The notes beneath the pieces were generated by a model. The model was given only the letters and a program-made list of their open reading frames with translations, had not been told where the DNA came from and made no database searches. This document shows positions 1-12,535 of a stretch of DNA of 64,000 nucleotides, piece after piece (the stretch's first letter is position 1; the number at the start of each line of letters is the position of its first letter). Both the position numbers and the translations under genes were made by a program. Origin of the DNA: Bryum argenteum (lineage: Eukaryota; Streptophyta; Bryopsida; Bryales; Bryaceae); contig CM073323.1 of the NCBI GenBank assembly GCA_037043015.1, positions 1,054,001 through 1,118,000 on the forward strand. Direction: 5' to 3'.

Positions 1-1433
1 GCATCGAAGCTCAGAAGAAATATTAAGTTGACAGAGTATGTGATTCCTCACGTTTGGCTTGTGACCTTTGTGCAGGTTCGCGTGCAGAGAGGAAAGAGTT
101 ATCTGCTCCAGAAGAGAGTGGTAATGGATGAGTCGGCCTTTCGCAGTGCCGGACTCCAAAATTGCGTGCTCAAGCTTTCCTTCACTGCCCAAAATGAAGT
201 CAACCAAAAAGTATCTAGTTATACAGTTCCTCCTCAGCGAAGTGAATATGCAGAATGCTGATGCCATGTGATATCAAATCTTCAGAATGAGGAGTGACTT
301 TTTGTAATCCACCCGCCTTTTTTAGTTTTATATAGCTCAGCAAATGAGTCACCAACCAGCAACGCAAGGTTATCATTCAAACGTTAGTTGAACTCACCGC
401 ATGCTCCCATGAGATTGAGCGGCATCACAAAGCCGAGCAACTAGTAGCCCCACCTCTATCATACACATGCCCAACTGTCCAAACAAGCCGCCAAGATCAC
501 TGAAGCTATGCTCCTCCACACTCTCCTGATCCTGACAGCGACAATCATCAATTGAAGTCGGCCCAACTTTGTCGAGTTCTGTGTCACACAACACTTTACT
601 GGTTTGCTCAGAATGGGAAACTTACATGGATGCAAGGAAGCCCTATCTACAGTAGAATCTACAGCGTCTAGGCCACTTAACAAGCAGCCTATAATTGTCA
701 AGAATCTGAAAGGTACACTTGCTAAAGGTACGTGGTACAATCAATAAGGTAAACCGTGGGTTCCATGGGCTACTTCAACCGAGAGGTTTCAAGCACACGT
801 CACTGCGTCTTCACCTGAAGGAAATTCAAAGCGAAGCTGCGCTGCAAACGAAGACACCGGTCGACCAGGATCCTTCAATGGCACGTCCGTTCCTAATCCA
901 TGCTCCTGCACAAAGCAACGTCATCTATGCTGGCCTGCTTACAAATCTTTGAATTTTCCATGCAAGCGGTCGTGTGGACGTCACAGGAAGCAACGACCGA
1001 GACTCATTTGTCGGGACAACCCAGATGACCTCATGCTCATTAAAACGCAATTGAATCCATATCCGTATTACATTGAAGTCGCAAACCCTAAAAAGATGAA
1101 GCGACATCGAGAGAAAAAGGCCCCAATTTGCAAACAGAATTTTATGAAAGACGTTGTTACCTTGAGAATTATCGCACGCTCCGAATTTGGCATGAGAGCA
1201 AGCTTCTGCGCGAGGATTAGCAGCCGGTCTCGCAGGCTTGCATAATTTCTCATCCCGCTTACAGCTACAAAACCATATCCATTCGGTCCCATGGCTTCCT
1301 GACACGCTCTTGCCATCTCCCGATCCCAACCCTCATTGCGACTTGGCTTCTCAACCGACAGCGGAGTGCCATTACTCAATTGATCATGATCCCGCAAATT
1401 CGCTACAAGTTGGTCGTAGTCCAGCACGAGCAT
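1..1433 (-). CDS. Unrecognised plant protein, dioxygenase-like resemblance (3' end cut off)
   Basis: Four exons are supported: 1161-1433, 815-905, 398-620, and one running from 184 to the window edge or to a donor near position 46. All junctions have GT..AG ends and matching phases. The start at 1433 is the first methionine of the open frame (MLVLDYDQL). The protein reads through NGYGFVAVSGMRNYASLRD, GLGTDVPLKDPGRPVSSFA, GLFGQLGMCMIEVGLLVAR and ESGTAKGRLIHYHS. The order 'GYGxxxVSG', a helix-rich middle and a 'KGRLIHYH' segment resembles from memory plant proteins related to isopenicillin-N-synthase-like 2-oxoglutarate/Fe(II) oxygenases. I cannot confirm metal-binding residues because the C-terminal half lies outside the window. 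The gene lies in tandem with the next gene, which ends 873 bases upstream of this start. Confidence 0.62.
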
Positions 1434-2306
1434 GCTGGATTGCCGATTGATTGCTGAGCCAATTCTACACGTCTAGAAGTTGAACGGAGCCAGTCGACAA
1501 GCAACACAAACGCGCACGTTTCCCTCCCTTCTATTGCACGCGAAAAAGGACATCGAGTACCCTCGAACCCAAATTTAGATTTTCGTGATCCGATAAGCTC
1601 TTAATTAAGCTCCGACTGTACTGGAGAATGCTGAAGATTCAATACCGACTCAAAAGAAATTCTATGAACACAGTAAGGTGCCGGAACTAGCACCTTGAAA
1701 GTTTTTAGAAGCCAGATAATTTTCGATGAGTCTTTCCAAAGACCGCGACCTGCTCGCAACTCACCTGGGCTGTCTTCTGACATGTACACATATTTCACAG
1801 CTCGGTGCAAAACAACAAAACAGACTCAAAGACATACATTAGGAAATGTAGTCAGTAAGAGTTTGCATTCGTTTCAAACATCATGAAGGAGATTGTTTGC
1901 ACAGTGGAATCGACTCTTAATTGAATAATCATTTGCAAGACAAGAATGCTTGTATCATGGCACCAACTGTACCACTGTCGGGACAAAGTGAAAAATGCAT
2001 CACTATCCTAGCTGTTCTAAAGCCGAAAACCACAAGCCTCCATTGAGTCATTCTACAGAATATGGCGATGCTTGGAATAGCACGCTGGCATCATATGTGG
2101 TTACCTCTTCCTGGCGAAAGTAGGGCAGACGTTCACGATGTTTACCAAAGTGAACTGTAGACCCTCTTCGTCAAATTAAATCATGGATTGCGTAAATTTA
2201 AGGGCACTCTAGCTAGATGTAAGATTCTCAGAGGGGCCACTCGATCAATAGACAATATCCACACTAAGCACGCCTCCTGAGGAACGTGGCAGTTGTCGGT
2301 AAGACT
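1434..2306. other. Intergenic: promoter side of the first gene and 3' flank of the RELCH-type gene
   Basis: No reading frame with coding character and no repeat was seen here. The stretch must hold the promoter and 5' UTR of the gene starting at 1433 and the 3' UTR of the gene ending at 2307, both on the minus strand. Confidence 0.5.
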
Positions 2307-5300
2307 TCACGATCTCCCCCATCCACGCATCATCCGTTTGATCCCGCTTTCCTCCGGAGGAGGCGGTGCTGGCGGCTGTGGAGTCTCAATAGCGGTTGCC
2401 TCGGAAGCTGATCGGTTCAAGTAACCTGGGTCTCTCAAGTAGCCACCTTCTCCAAACAAGCTTCCAATTGAGCCACCCACTGCCTTCGTGAGAACCTCGG
2501 AGATTCTGATGCCGCCTCTGTCACGAAGTATAACTTCCAATGCCTCCTTGTGCGCCGGGTCCAAGGCCTCTACATCCTTTAGTAAATTCTGTATAGTTGG
2601 TACTAGAAGATTGCTTATACTTGTTGAAGACAAATCTGGTTGTGCAATAGGCCATTGGAGGAATAGCGCACGTCAGTCCAGGCAACTAATAAGAGCTGTA
2701 TATATCGACAAGCTGAATCTCGACAACTACGCCAATTTTGAGCACCAAGTATTTAATTTCTAGAGAGCACAGCGAAATACAGTGTGCCTGCCTGTAAATA
2801 CAATGTCGAGAACAAGTTTCAAAGGTGAAGCCCTGGCTTGATAACAGGACATAGAATTCAACTATTTTCACCTATGTCACGCAAAAGACAGTCCATAAAA
2901 AATCAAGATATCATACCAGTTGCATCGAGTGCTCGCACTGCTTCACAGATAACGTCAGCCCTCTCCCGTCGCCGGACCAGCTTGGCATTCGGCATTGGTG
3001 TACCCGACAGAACGACAAGCTTGTTCAACAAATGTGTGAAAAGTCAAGGGCGTCAATCGGATTCTTCACAATTGAAGAGTAAAAGATCTTCACTAAACAG
3101 GACTTATTAAGATGACAGTACTCTATTGTTACTCTCCAAACAGGACTCATTTGATACAAAACAATCCAGTAAAACGTCATGTGAGCGGAAGTATAACTGG
3201 AAGAGGATATAATCTCGCAAGGTTGATGTTGTAAGTGGTATTGCCATAGACAGGGCCCGTATTACTGCTACTGTTGCTTCATGGGATCCATCCTCAAGAA
3301 ATGAATCCATTTGCATTTTCACCTTGTCTACAACCTGCATTCGCATAGAAACCCATTAGGGTTCGCATCCATGTCGATCATATCGTTAGGCTCGTGATGC
3401 ATCCAACTTTCAGAGTAAACTTAATGCGGTAAAACAATGTCACAACACTAACTGGAACAATGAAAAAGAAATTTTTTTTGAGACAGTTCCCATAATTCGA
3501 ACCTCTTCATCCTTAAAATGCTGGGCTACGGCCCCAAACGCTTCAATAGTGGCATGTTTGACATCCGCATTTGGATCCGAGCCCAGCGTCACTAGAGCTG
3601 GAATAACTTGTTGCGTAGCGGATTTTAACTCCACATTTCCAACCTGTAAAATCTTGTATCAGAAGCCATGAACTTATGTGACATCGCTGAATGCCTCGCT
3701 TTCACAGCGGAAAATACATATGAGTATGCATATACTAGTACTGCATTCAGAATAACAAATGAGAATTCTCAGTAATTGGGTCCTCTGCATCAAAATCGGT
3801 GGTCACTAACCAGTGCTTTGGAGAGCACAGCTGCGCTGATTTTAACATCAGCATTAGGATTTACAACGAGCTCCCACAGAACGCCAAGGATAACTGCATG
3901 CTGCTGTTCGAATGTACTGCATCAAATTGAAACACATGGGCTGATCAGCCTATACCATGCGTCATGAGATTCTATACCAATCTATGCTTCCTGATTCGAA
4001 CGAACTTAAATTTTAAAAGAACGAGATAGCCAAATTGAACACATGAAGAATCAAACACATAACACCTTGCTCCAGCATTTCAACGATGAATTTACAGCTA
4101 AACTTGGGGGTTAGAATATACTCAAGTGATCAAGAAGCCTAAGCAGTAGAAAATAATGTGCATCAATGGATACGTGCTTGTGCGTACATATGGAAGAATC
4201 ATGAAATTAGTACCTCGACAAGCTCTCATGCTCCAAACTTTACCTACACATTTAGCGTTCGTTAAGAAGGAAAATTGACGGAGAGTTCTCACCAAAGAAA
4301 ACGAACAGAGTCGATGAGTTCTGAATTTTTGCTAGGTGTCCAGGCACCAGACTTGAGACTAGACTGCAATATGAGCTCTCTCAGGTAAAACGCCAGCTCT
4401 TCACTTTCCATGTTCGGCGAACCTAATATTCCGGCCAAAAACAGTGGCAGCACACACATCTTTGCTAGACGCTCCTCCATAGGCGTCTTGGGCTTGAAAC
4501 CTAAAACACAATAAACATTCTCTTCTGTTGTGAGAAAGTATTATTGAGTCAAGCCGTTAACATCTTGTAACAGGAGAGGAAGACACGACACGCAATCAGC
4601 CCGATGAAAGAACCCAAGACAGGCGTGCTTAACTCAGGGCACCTTCCGAAATCTCTATGAGTACAAGCCATCGATGAAAGAATTCATGTAAGAGCAGAGG
4701 ATTTTAACGACAAAATCTGAAGGAATGATGGGCGGGGGAACCAAAATTTATAGCCAATTTACAGATCCTCTAATGCAATTGGCACAGGTACCTTTAACGC
4801 GGTTGGAGAATCCAAAGGACATGTGAGCATCATTAAAGTCGTCACCAGTAGCTGACCGAAAGATCGGCAGCATAACAAGTGTGAGATAATTGCCACCAAA
4901 GCATTCACTGATCCGCAGAAGTACCTGCATAGGGAAAGTATAACCTTCGGTTGTAAAGTTCGAATTATGAATAAGGGTCGAAAAGGCATCATGTTCTAAC
5001 GCCATCAAAATTCAAGCGCCAATCCAGCTGATTTCGGCTGCAAAGCTTCAGCAATGAGTAAACCAATACCTTGCAGAGCCGAGTTCGAAGACTTTCCTCT
5101 CGAGGAGAAAGCATACGTGCAAGCTGGAGAACTGCTTGTAAGCAGTCTGTAACCAGCCAATCAAATGCTGGCCAATCCACATTGGATCTAGAGCATCATA
5201 ACGACAAAATTCACTGTATGCGTTCAATCAACGTGAAAAAAACAGAAAGACATCGAAGCAGCGCAAGTCATCACAAGTAGCAGAGTACATAAAGAACCAT

Positions 5301-8300
5301 ACATTCAGGACTTGGGAAACAAAAGAGCCATTCTGAGAGTAGACATGAATCATGATTACAAAAACCAACAACAATCACCATCACCAGGCGAAGAATTAAC
5401 AGGTACTTACGCAACGTAGGCCTTGACAACGTCTTCCGTAAAGAAAGTTGCATCCTTCGCTGCATGAGGTGAAATATTGGGAACAGGGCAGGACTCAATA
5501 GCGGCTTCTTGCACCTCTGGAAGCAGCTGCGTGAGCAAGCGAAGCAAGACATCAATGCTCCACCGTTCTCTCTCTCCCAGAGTCCGAAGGTGAGCCTCAG
5601 CGGTGCCTTCTACTCCTGATACGGGTGGACACCGCTGCAGAGTCACAATGTAATACCACCACTGATTGTTAGAGTCCGGATAAATCAAGTGAACTAAGAC
5701 TTCAGACCCCAAATGTCCTTCGGGAAGACTAGATACCTTCGTAAAGAAGAGGAGCAACATGGAAGTTCATCTCGAATTCCACGATTCCCAGACGTATCAA
5801 ATCGAATGACACCAGCCCTAGTCAACAAACAGCCCCAGATCAATAGCAGACTAGGAGATTGCATCGCGTACCTGAGCGGACATTAAGAGTCTAGAAAGAA
5901 GTCCCTTGTAAAGTTGTGCGAAAGATCGCATCTCTCGTTTGTTCCAGGCTAGCAAAGCAGGAACGAGCTCTCTCAGGCTAGTATCTACAACAGGTCCCAT
6001 AGGGTCGCAAACCAAATCGAACATTAAATCCTCCACCTGGTGGTAGTGCAACACAGTAACAGTCGAGAGATAGATTAGACTCTATACACATGGATCTTCA
6101 AAGACACGACAACGATATCCAACTTATCTGCTGTTTCCCTAAGAGGAAAAATAGAGGAGATGAATACTTCAAGAGAATACAAGAAACTACGGAATGGGAC
6201 AAATATAAATAGGGGCTGTGGACCCTGACGATTTTCGTATGAACATAATCTTGCAGGAACAGCACTGACACATGATAATGAACACCACATCCAGAAGGGA
6301 AAATGCAGTAGACTAAGTCGGTTGCCAGTCATCAGCTGAAGTATGATTTATCTAGCTATGACAATGGAGAAAAGTGAAAAATATTATGGTAAGAATAGCA
6401 GTATGGCAATATGAAACATGCCATCAAAAGACTTGATCATCACAAGCTGATGATCTCAGTTCATGTATGGTTCCGAGAAGAACGTCTCACTGCGACAGTT
6501 CGAAGGTCCCCACTCTCTAAACACAAATAAAGAAACATGACGGGCATTGATACCCTTATTCATGCACCAGGTTCCTTGTGATACCATTCAGACCTCCATA
6601 ATTATATAGATTTGTGCGTTACTATAACAGAGTCACTTCTGGTTCTTCCATGCCTTGCTGGAGACATGAGAGCAGACCAAAGGATGACTTTGCCATCTCG
6701 GACTAAGATAACTATGACGTATTCCTTCATAAGACACAGGAAGTCTACGCTAAAAATCTCTGGGAATCCAAACTACAGTGCTTACTTTGTGCCCCCAGCG
6801 AGCCAGGAAGTCAAAATGCAGCTCCGTAGATTGGCCCCATGGCAAAGCTGACCTTGGAATACTTGTCCATGTTGGAGAAGAGAGGCAGCAGTGAAGCCAA
6901 ATTGTGAGCTGCAGCTTCCCGTACTACCGAAGCTGGGTCACCGACTAACTGCTGTATAATCGATAGTATCAAAGATGTTCGCATTTCGGATCCCACTAGC
7001 TGCCCAAGCTCCCCACATGATTGCGCTACAAGAAGTCTCCTTTCTTCATACTTGTGATCGATCTGTACACAACTCACGATATGTTTAAAATTCACGAAGC
7101 GAAGACGAAATTTAAGCTGAGTCGCTCAACAAAGAAAACAACATCTTCCTAACAATGGATGAATTTAGGTCAAGTACCTGTTCCCAGCATTGTGGTAATA
7201 ACTCTGTCTCTGTCCGCAATTGCCCAACATTCTTTGACAGCTCTACACATGCCTGAAACATAGCAAACTTGTTTCAGTTGCTAGAGCAATCAAGAGAGCA
7301 CACAACTGGTTTCCAGGAACATATCTTACATTCCACTATAATTGAAGTTAACAATAACAGAAATTTACTTACGGACCCTTGACCACGATCATCTCTGAGT
7401 TCGAGCCATGACTTAAGTAAAAGTAAAAATTAAGAGAGCCTCCACGAGACAAGCAAACGACACTTATCCAAGTAAAATGGTGTCCTACATCCATTATGAT
7501 TCGCCGTTGTACTTCATCTGGTCGCTTGATCAAGTTGAAGAGAAGGTGTGTAAGTGAATCTCGAACCGTGCTCTCCGGATGCCGCTCAATAGCACACATG
7601 ATGAGTGGCAGTAACTCCTACACATGTACGATGAACGTGGGTACCATATTCAGTGAAGCAGCGTGGCACCCAGTAGATTTCTTGAGCATATGCAAAGCAA
7701 TATTATCACTAGTCATCAATGATCAGTATAAGGAAGGATATAAAACCTCTCTGTGATTTATAAGCACGTACGGAACTATCTTGGGCAGAGCATCTGCCAA
7801 AATCTGCACAGTTTCGAGTTCCTGCTCATCAAAGTACATACAAATTAGTAAAGCTTCCCTGTTCACCGTCGTTGTCGTAAATGTAAGCTCACATAAAAGG
7901 CACATCAAAGAAGAAAACAGGGATAATTTAAGAAACATACCGGATCTCGTTCATCCTCAGAGACTCTTGGGCTCAAATTTGCGTCGACAGCAAGTGTTTC
8001 CTCCTTACCATCTTGTGCACCTGACCCAACACTATGTACAAGAGACGTGCTATTCTCTAATATAACTGCTACGATATCTTCCACAAACCTGAAGTCCTCA
8101 TTCGCTCCTATATCAACAGATAGCATCTTCAGCGTTGCAAGGGCGTCTGCACCTTCCGACTCTATAGTTCCCGCCTCTGCCTCTGATACTGCCTCTGGAT
8201 CTGCTGCTGTAACACTTGCAGGGAGATCCATTTGTACGGCTGATGACTCTACATCTACGCTTGCCTCGGCTGCACTAGAAGTGGGCTCCAGCTGTGCACC

Positions 8301-10956
8301 TTCTGCTTTTGTCTCTGTGTTCGACGTACTTCCAAGCGTCCTACTAGCCATCAAGCTCTCTAGCTCCAACTTTAGTGAGGTGACCTCAGCTCTGTACTCA
8401 TTCAATAGCCTCGTCGATTGCTCTATAGATTCCTTCATCTGCTGAGCCTATCACAAGAAAGACGAACATCACCAAGCGCTCGTGAGACCTTGCATACTGA
8501 GACGCCCAAAGGAAGGCAGAAAGTAATGCATTCAGGTTGCTCAATGAGCAACAGGTTTTCCAGTTCCAACAGAGACTACGATGAAGTACATACATCAGGA
8601 GAACAAAACTGCCATGCATGCTCGAGAAATCAACCGAAAGTATGTGCGCCGTTCACCTGAGAATCCCTTTCTCTCACGTCTTTCCTGAGGCTCCCCACTG
8701 TTTTGGTCAAGGACAGCTTCTCTCCTTCAAGCACTTCCTTCTCGTGTAGAAGAGTATCTTTCTCCTTTACAAGCACCTCCATGTCCTGAAGTAGGAACAA
8801 TGATCTTCCACTTGTATGAGCGTCATAGCAACGGCAGATATATGACAGAAAGGAGGCCTGTTGAATAAAACATTCAATGACTATGTCAACGCACCTGGAT
8901 CGCTTCGACCGTAGAACAAAGAAAGGCATGGTAATATCGACGAAGAGCATCAGGCACATGTGCAGCAGTATCCGGCCAGTCATCCAAATCAAGATTCACC
9001 TGCACACACCATAGAAGTGACTTGAGCTGGGTGCCACAATAGATAAGTACATTCTTACTATGTCATCCTAAATACGCCAAAATGCACTCAAAACGACCTC
9101 CCAAACCAATCTCCTACAGCACCAGTGATGACTAAGAATCTGGATGTTTTATCGTTTGGCTAAATGATCCAGTCAATACGAAACAAATCTTACGCTTGCG
9201 TCAGAAAGTGCGAATGACATCTAAAACTACCAGCTTTCCACGATAGATCTAGGCACAAGTAAATCGCTCATGTTACTGATATTGACTTTGTCTCGGCGGG
9301 AATACCGACAACTTCGAACGACAAGTATAACTGTATTTCGAAGCAGTCATCTCGATCGGATTTCAGCTCATCGACCTAACACCATAGTTCTGTACCAATT
9401 CATTTACGCAAGCTAACAAGAATGGTAACCCACAATGCTGCAGTGGACTTGAGTTTTAAACTCCTCTTCAATACCTCTTCCTGAAAAGTCATTGCAGAAA
9501 TCTTGTACCCAGTAGCCATCAGGTATTCCTTAACTGCACAGTTTATATCTAGTCTCTCCTTTTCACCAAGCTTGCCCAGGACCTTGACTGTTCCGTTGCT
9601 TGTAATTGATTTCTCACCATTCGTTTCAAAGCCCGTCACACTGACCTCTGCAAGCATCAGCAAACATTTCAATCATGAAGGTGAGCACAAGCTGACTCTA
9701 GAAAGACAGGATATTCTAAATGTTCTAGCACATTAAATGCTCTTGCAAAAACGAAACAAACTCCTGACCGGATCGGCAAATAACAGTGTTACACACCAGG
9801 TCCAGACGGGTTTTCAGCAACTTCCACACGACTCGCCAACTTCTCCTGTAAGCTCTTAATGTCTTCCCGAGCCAGACGTAGCTCATATTCACAAACAGCA
9901 GCTTTCTCAGCACTCAATTCTCTTTCATCGGCAAGTTGTACAGCATCAATACCTGAATAATTACAAGATCAAATATAAGTAGATAGATTCGTCTGTCCTC
10001 AGCCAGCTCTAAATTGTCGACAACAATCTTGACATCTCTAATATATTTCTCATTCCACGCGATCGTATGGGGTCAACCTCACACCATATGCACATACGAC
10101 TGATTGAAGAGGTATCGGACAATACGTAGCCTGACGAAACTGACCCAAGGAGAATCGAATCTACGAACAACCAAAAGTGATCGGATTTTTAACTTTCTGA
10201 CCCTTCGCTTCAACTTTAAAACTGTGAAAGTAACCAAGCATATATTGTTTGAAATAACGCGTAAAAAGATCGTGCAAATTTATTCATATTGCTATCACCA
10301 GTTCTGCGAATCAAGATTCTCGAGGCGACGCGATTACGAACATTGCTGCTCCTAGAAAGCTCTACCAGAGAAAGCACTACCAATCCGGTGATTCGTGGAA
10401 CCCTCGAAGGCGCAGGGAAAATCAAACAGAATTCGTAAGAAGCCAGAGCTGAATATTTTTGAAAGACGATTCATGTACCAATGCAGTAACACCGAGACTT
10501 GATAAACTAAAAGAATGACACAAGAATGACTTAGATTCTCCAGAGATTAAAACCAAGCGATCACTAGTACATTTGCAAATTCGGATGCCCTATCAAGAGC
10601 AGTATCGCGATCTAAACCCCAGGAAGATCGAAAGACAGAGGAGAAAAAGAAAATCAATGAAAGAATGACGAATCGCGTCCCGAACCTTGTAAGGCCTGCA
10701 TTTTTGCGAGCTCGTCGGGCGGAAACATATCGGAATTGGCGAAAAAGAGCTGCAATTTGGTAGCCGATTCAACGAGGCCATCTTCCTGGAGCTCGTGGAG
10801 AAGCTCGAAAGCGGTAAGGAGATAGTTCTCCTGCAAGAGGAAATCGATGCAGGCCTTGCGGCGCACTTCCTTGCTGTTGGCGCCATACTCCACGGAGGAG
10901 TAGGTGCGTTCGAAGGGGGAGTGCGAGGCCGAGAAGGAGCTGCGAGGAGTTGCCAT
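2307..10956 (-). CDS. LisH and HEAT-repeat protein, RELCH / At5g16210 type
   Basis: Twenty exons give about 1164 residues: 10686-10956, 9797-9952, 9475-9647, 8895-8999, 8657-8785, 7941-8447, 7747-7821, 7489-7617, 7178-7252, 6853-7062, 5872-6036, 5411-5634, 5070-5187, 4792-4924, 4293-4500, 3811-3916, 3503-3643, 3211-3334, 2917-3033, 2307-2635. A LisH motif (LLQENYLLTAFELLHEL) lies near residues 40-60 and a second LisH-like one (INCAVKEYLMATGYK) near 175. Coiled coil covers about 236-310, an acidic Ser/Ala-rich linker follows, then HEAT-type helices to the end (for example PKIVPYVLINHRE, LVTLGSDPNADVKHATIEAF, LEDGSHEATVAVIRAL). Length and order match plant homologues of animal RELCH/KIAA1468, which links Rab11 recycling endosomes to OSBP and sterol transfer at the trans-Golgi. 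The plant role is not established. One intron (3034-3210) is of the rare AT-AC class. Confidence 0.93.
3034..3210 (-). other. U12-type AT-AC intron in the RELCH-type gene
   Basis: No GT-AG pair joins the flanking exons in a frame that preserves the protein. Splicing as AT-AC does. On the minus strand the intron begins ATATCCTC (3210 downward), carries the branch-site-like CCCTTGAC at 3050-3043, and ends CAC at 3036-3034. The branch adenosine is about 10 bases from the 3' end. The split codon becomes T|AT (Tyr), giving LRDYLLNKLVVLSGTP, which keeps the register seen in plant relatives. All three signals fit the minor-spliceosome consensus (ATATCCTT, TTCCTTRAC, AC). Confidence 0.85.
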
Positions 10957-11253
10957 GGCTGCTTGCCACCATAGCCACCATGAGCCTTTAACAACGTCGT
11001 GTAGGATTGCTGTTTGGACTTCTCGCTTGCTTCATCGAAATGGGAGCATCACAGGCATTCCGCATTGCTCTTTCGCTTTCTACTCGGGCGAGACTCCTAC
11101 CACGCCGGGCCGGGTGTACCGAGGGTTCCTTAGGCAGCCGGTCCAATTATTCACGGGCCCAGTACGATCCGACACGGCTTCTTGTATGACTGTCCCGAGT
11201 CCTGATGAGTGGGATTCCCCCGCCTGTTATTGTCATCTGACTCCCAAGGTTCT
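10957..11253 (-). promoter_or_regulatory. 5' flank of the RELCH-type gene
   Basis: This GC-richer stretch lies upstream of the start codon at 10956 and ends where a TTAA-flanked element begins at 11254. It must hold the promoter and 5' UTR. I recognise no specific box. Confidence 0.35.
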
Positions 11254-11999
11254 TTAACCCTGGAACGTCGGAGCGGCCATTTTATGTCCGATGAACAGAA
11301 CATTTTCACTGTAACCTATTATTGCGGGATGAATTTCATTCATGATTTTTGTAATTGGATTTATGAATGATAATAGCATATCATGGAATTCATTTGAGGT
11401 CATTTAAGGTATTTCCTAAGATCACATGTGGTATGAAAGTTGAAAGAATGGTTAAAAACAAGTCACCACACAGTGCATTTCTGCAACTTTTTCCTACTTT
11501 TATTAAGTCTCAAATTTAGGCAACTAAATGATCTCTTTTGAGTTCAAGCTCAATTCATAAAATGAATCTTACCAAGTCTTGTTTCTACTCCAAGTTAGAA
11601 TTTCAAGAAATTCCTAATATCTAGTGATTTACTGACACCTTAAGTTTACATGCCTATAGGGTCTCTTTCTCAATTTTCAAATATAGCATGACACGAAACC
11701 ATGGATTACACCATGCTATTCTTCACTACAATGTCCCCTTATTCCAAAAATTTCAGATTTTTTGAAAGTGATTTGTATTTGATATGAATTATTTTTGGTT
11801 TTTCTTTGAAAATTCACTTGAATTTCAAATCTTCCCAAAAAAATCTGAAATTTTTACAGCATATGAAAAGCATGTGATCACATCTACGAAAAATAAAATA
11901 AAATATTTTACTTTCAGGTAAAGTGGCGAAATGGAGGATTCAGAGTAAGACATATCAAAGTTCAGGCCACGGTTATGGGCTCCGACGTTCTAGGGTTAA
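11254..11999. mobile_element. TTAA-flanked MITE, piggyBac-like termini
   Basis: The 738-base body (11258-11995) starts CCCTGGAACGTCGGAGC and ends GCTCCGACGTTCTAGGG, a 17-base terminal inverted repeat with one mismatch. It is bounded by TTAA on both sides (11254-11257 and 11996-11999). The interior is AT-rich with no coding frame, so it is a non-autonomous element. TTAA target duplication with CCCT ends is the signature of the piggyBac superfamily. Kolobok and Sola3 also use TTAA but have different termini. It resembles in its ends the copies at 58.5-61 kb. Confidence 0.72.
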
Positions 12000-12005
12000 A
12001 GTGTT

Positions 12006-12535
12006 ATGGGTGCATTGGACTAAGAGTCATGACCATTAAAAATTTCAAAAAAAATATTATTGAAGGTTAAAGTGCTCTTAGTCCTATTTGGCTTTCACTA
12101 TCTTGAAAAAAGGAGAATGACCACTAACTTTGAGGTCCCCAAAGTATGCTAAATTTTTCATAGTGAATAATGTTTTCATGGTATTCTTGATTATAGTTGA
12201 GGTGAAACAAATGCCTCGACTCCCTTGACTCGACTCAATGTAGACTCTGGGGATCAAAAAATCATTGTGTGGCTAGTGTTCAATAATTTTATGAGAAAGG
12301 AGGAAATTGAGAGTAAAAGAGGGAATAATGAGGATTTATATTAGGGAAATTGAACCTACACTTGTCTACCTCTAAATCCAATTTACACTACAAGGAGTGA
12401 CCAATGAAGCCACTTCAAATTCAATTTTTGGTTTTTCATGGTCATGACTACTCGCAAAGTCATGATCATGAAAATGTTTTGATTTTCATAATCATGGCTC
12501 TTGGTCCATAGTGTAGAGCACTCATCATAATCTTG
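12006..12535. mobile_element. Inverted-repeat element, possible second MITE
   Basis: The left end (around 12012-12045, containing TTGGACTAAGAGTCATGACC) is matched in inverted orientation by the right end (around 12488-12525, containing ATCATGGCTCTTGGTCCA). Several substitutions separate the arms. Inside lie further small palindromes, for example TCATGGTCATGACT paired with AGTCATGATCATGA near 12437-12475. No coding frame is visible. It lies directly next to the TTAA-flanked element, so the two may be nested or adjacent insertions. Exact borders and the target duplication are uncertain. Confidence 0.45.

Noticed and set aside
28-261. 77-codon plus-strand open frame
   Set aside because: The opposite strand carries a phase-matched exon (1-184) of the minus-strand gene with the motif GRLIHYH; the plus frame is its shadow.
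625-630. GTAAGT as a donor in the first gene (minus strand)
   Set aside because: Using it would leave an intron of about 22 bases before the next open frame; an AG acceptor at 622-621 gives a correct phase instead.
3201-3211. Conventional GT donor (CTCTTCCA|GTTATA or CATGAC|GTTTTA) for RELCH exon 18
   Set aside because: The first does not match the phase of any AG acceptor before exon 19; the second adds about eight residues not seen in relatives. The AT-AC solution fits exactly.
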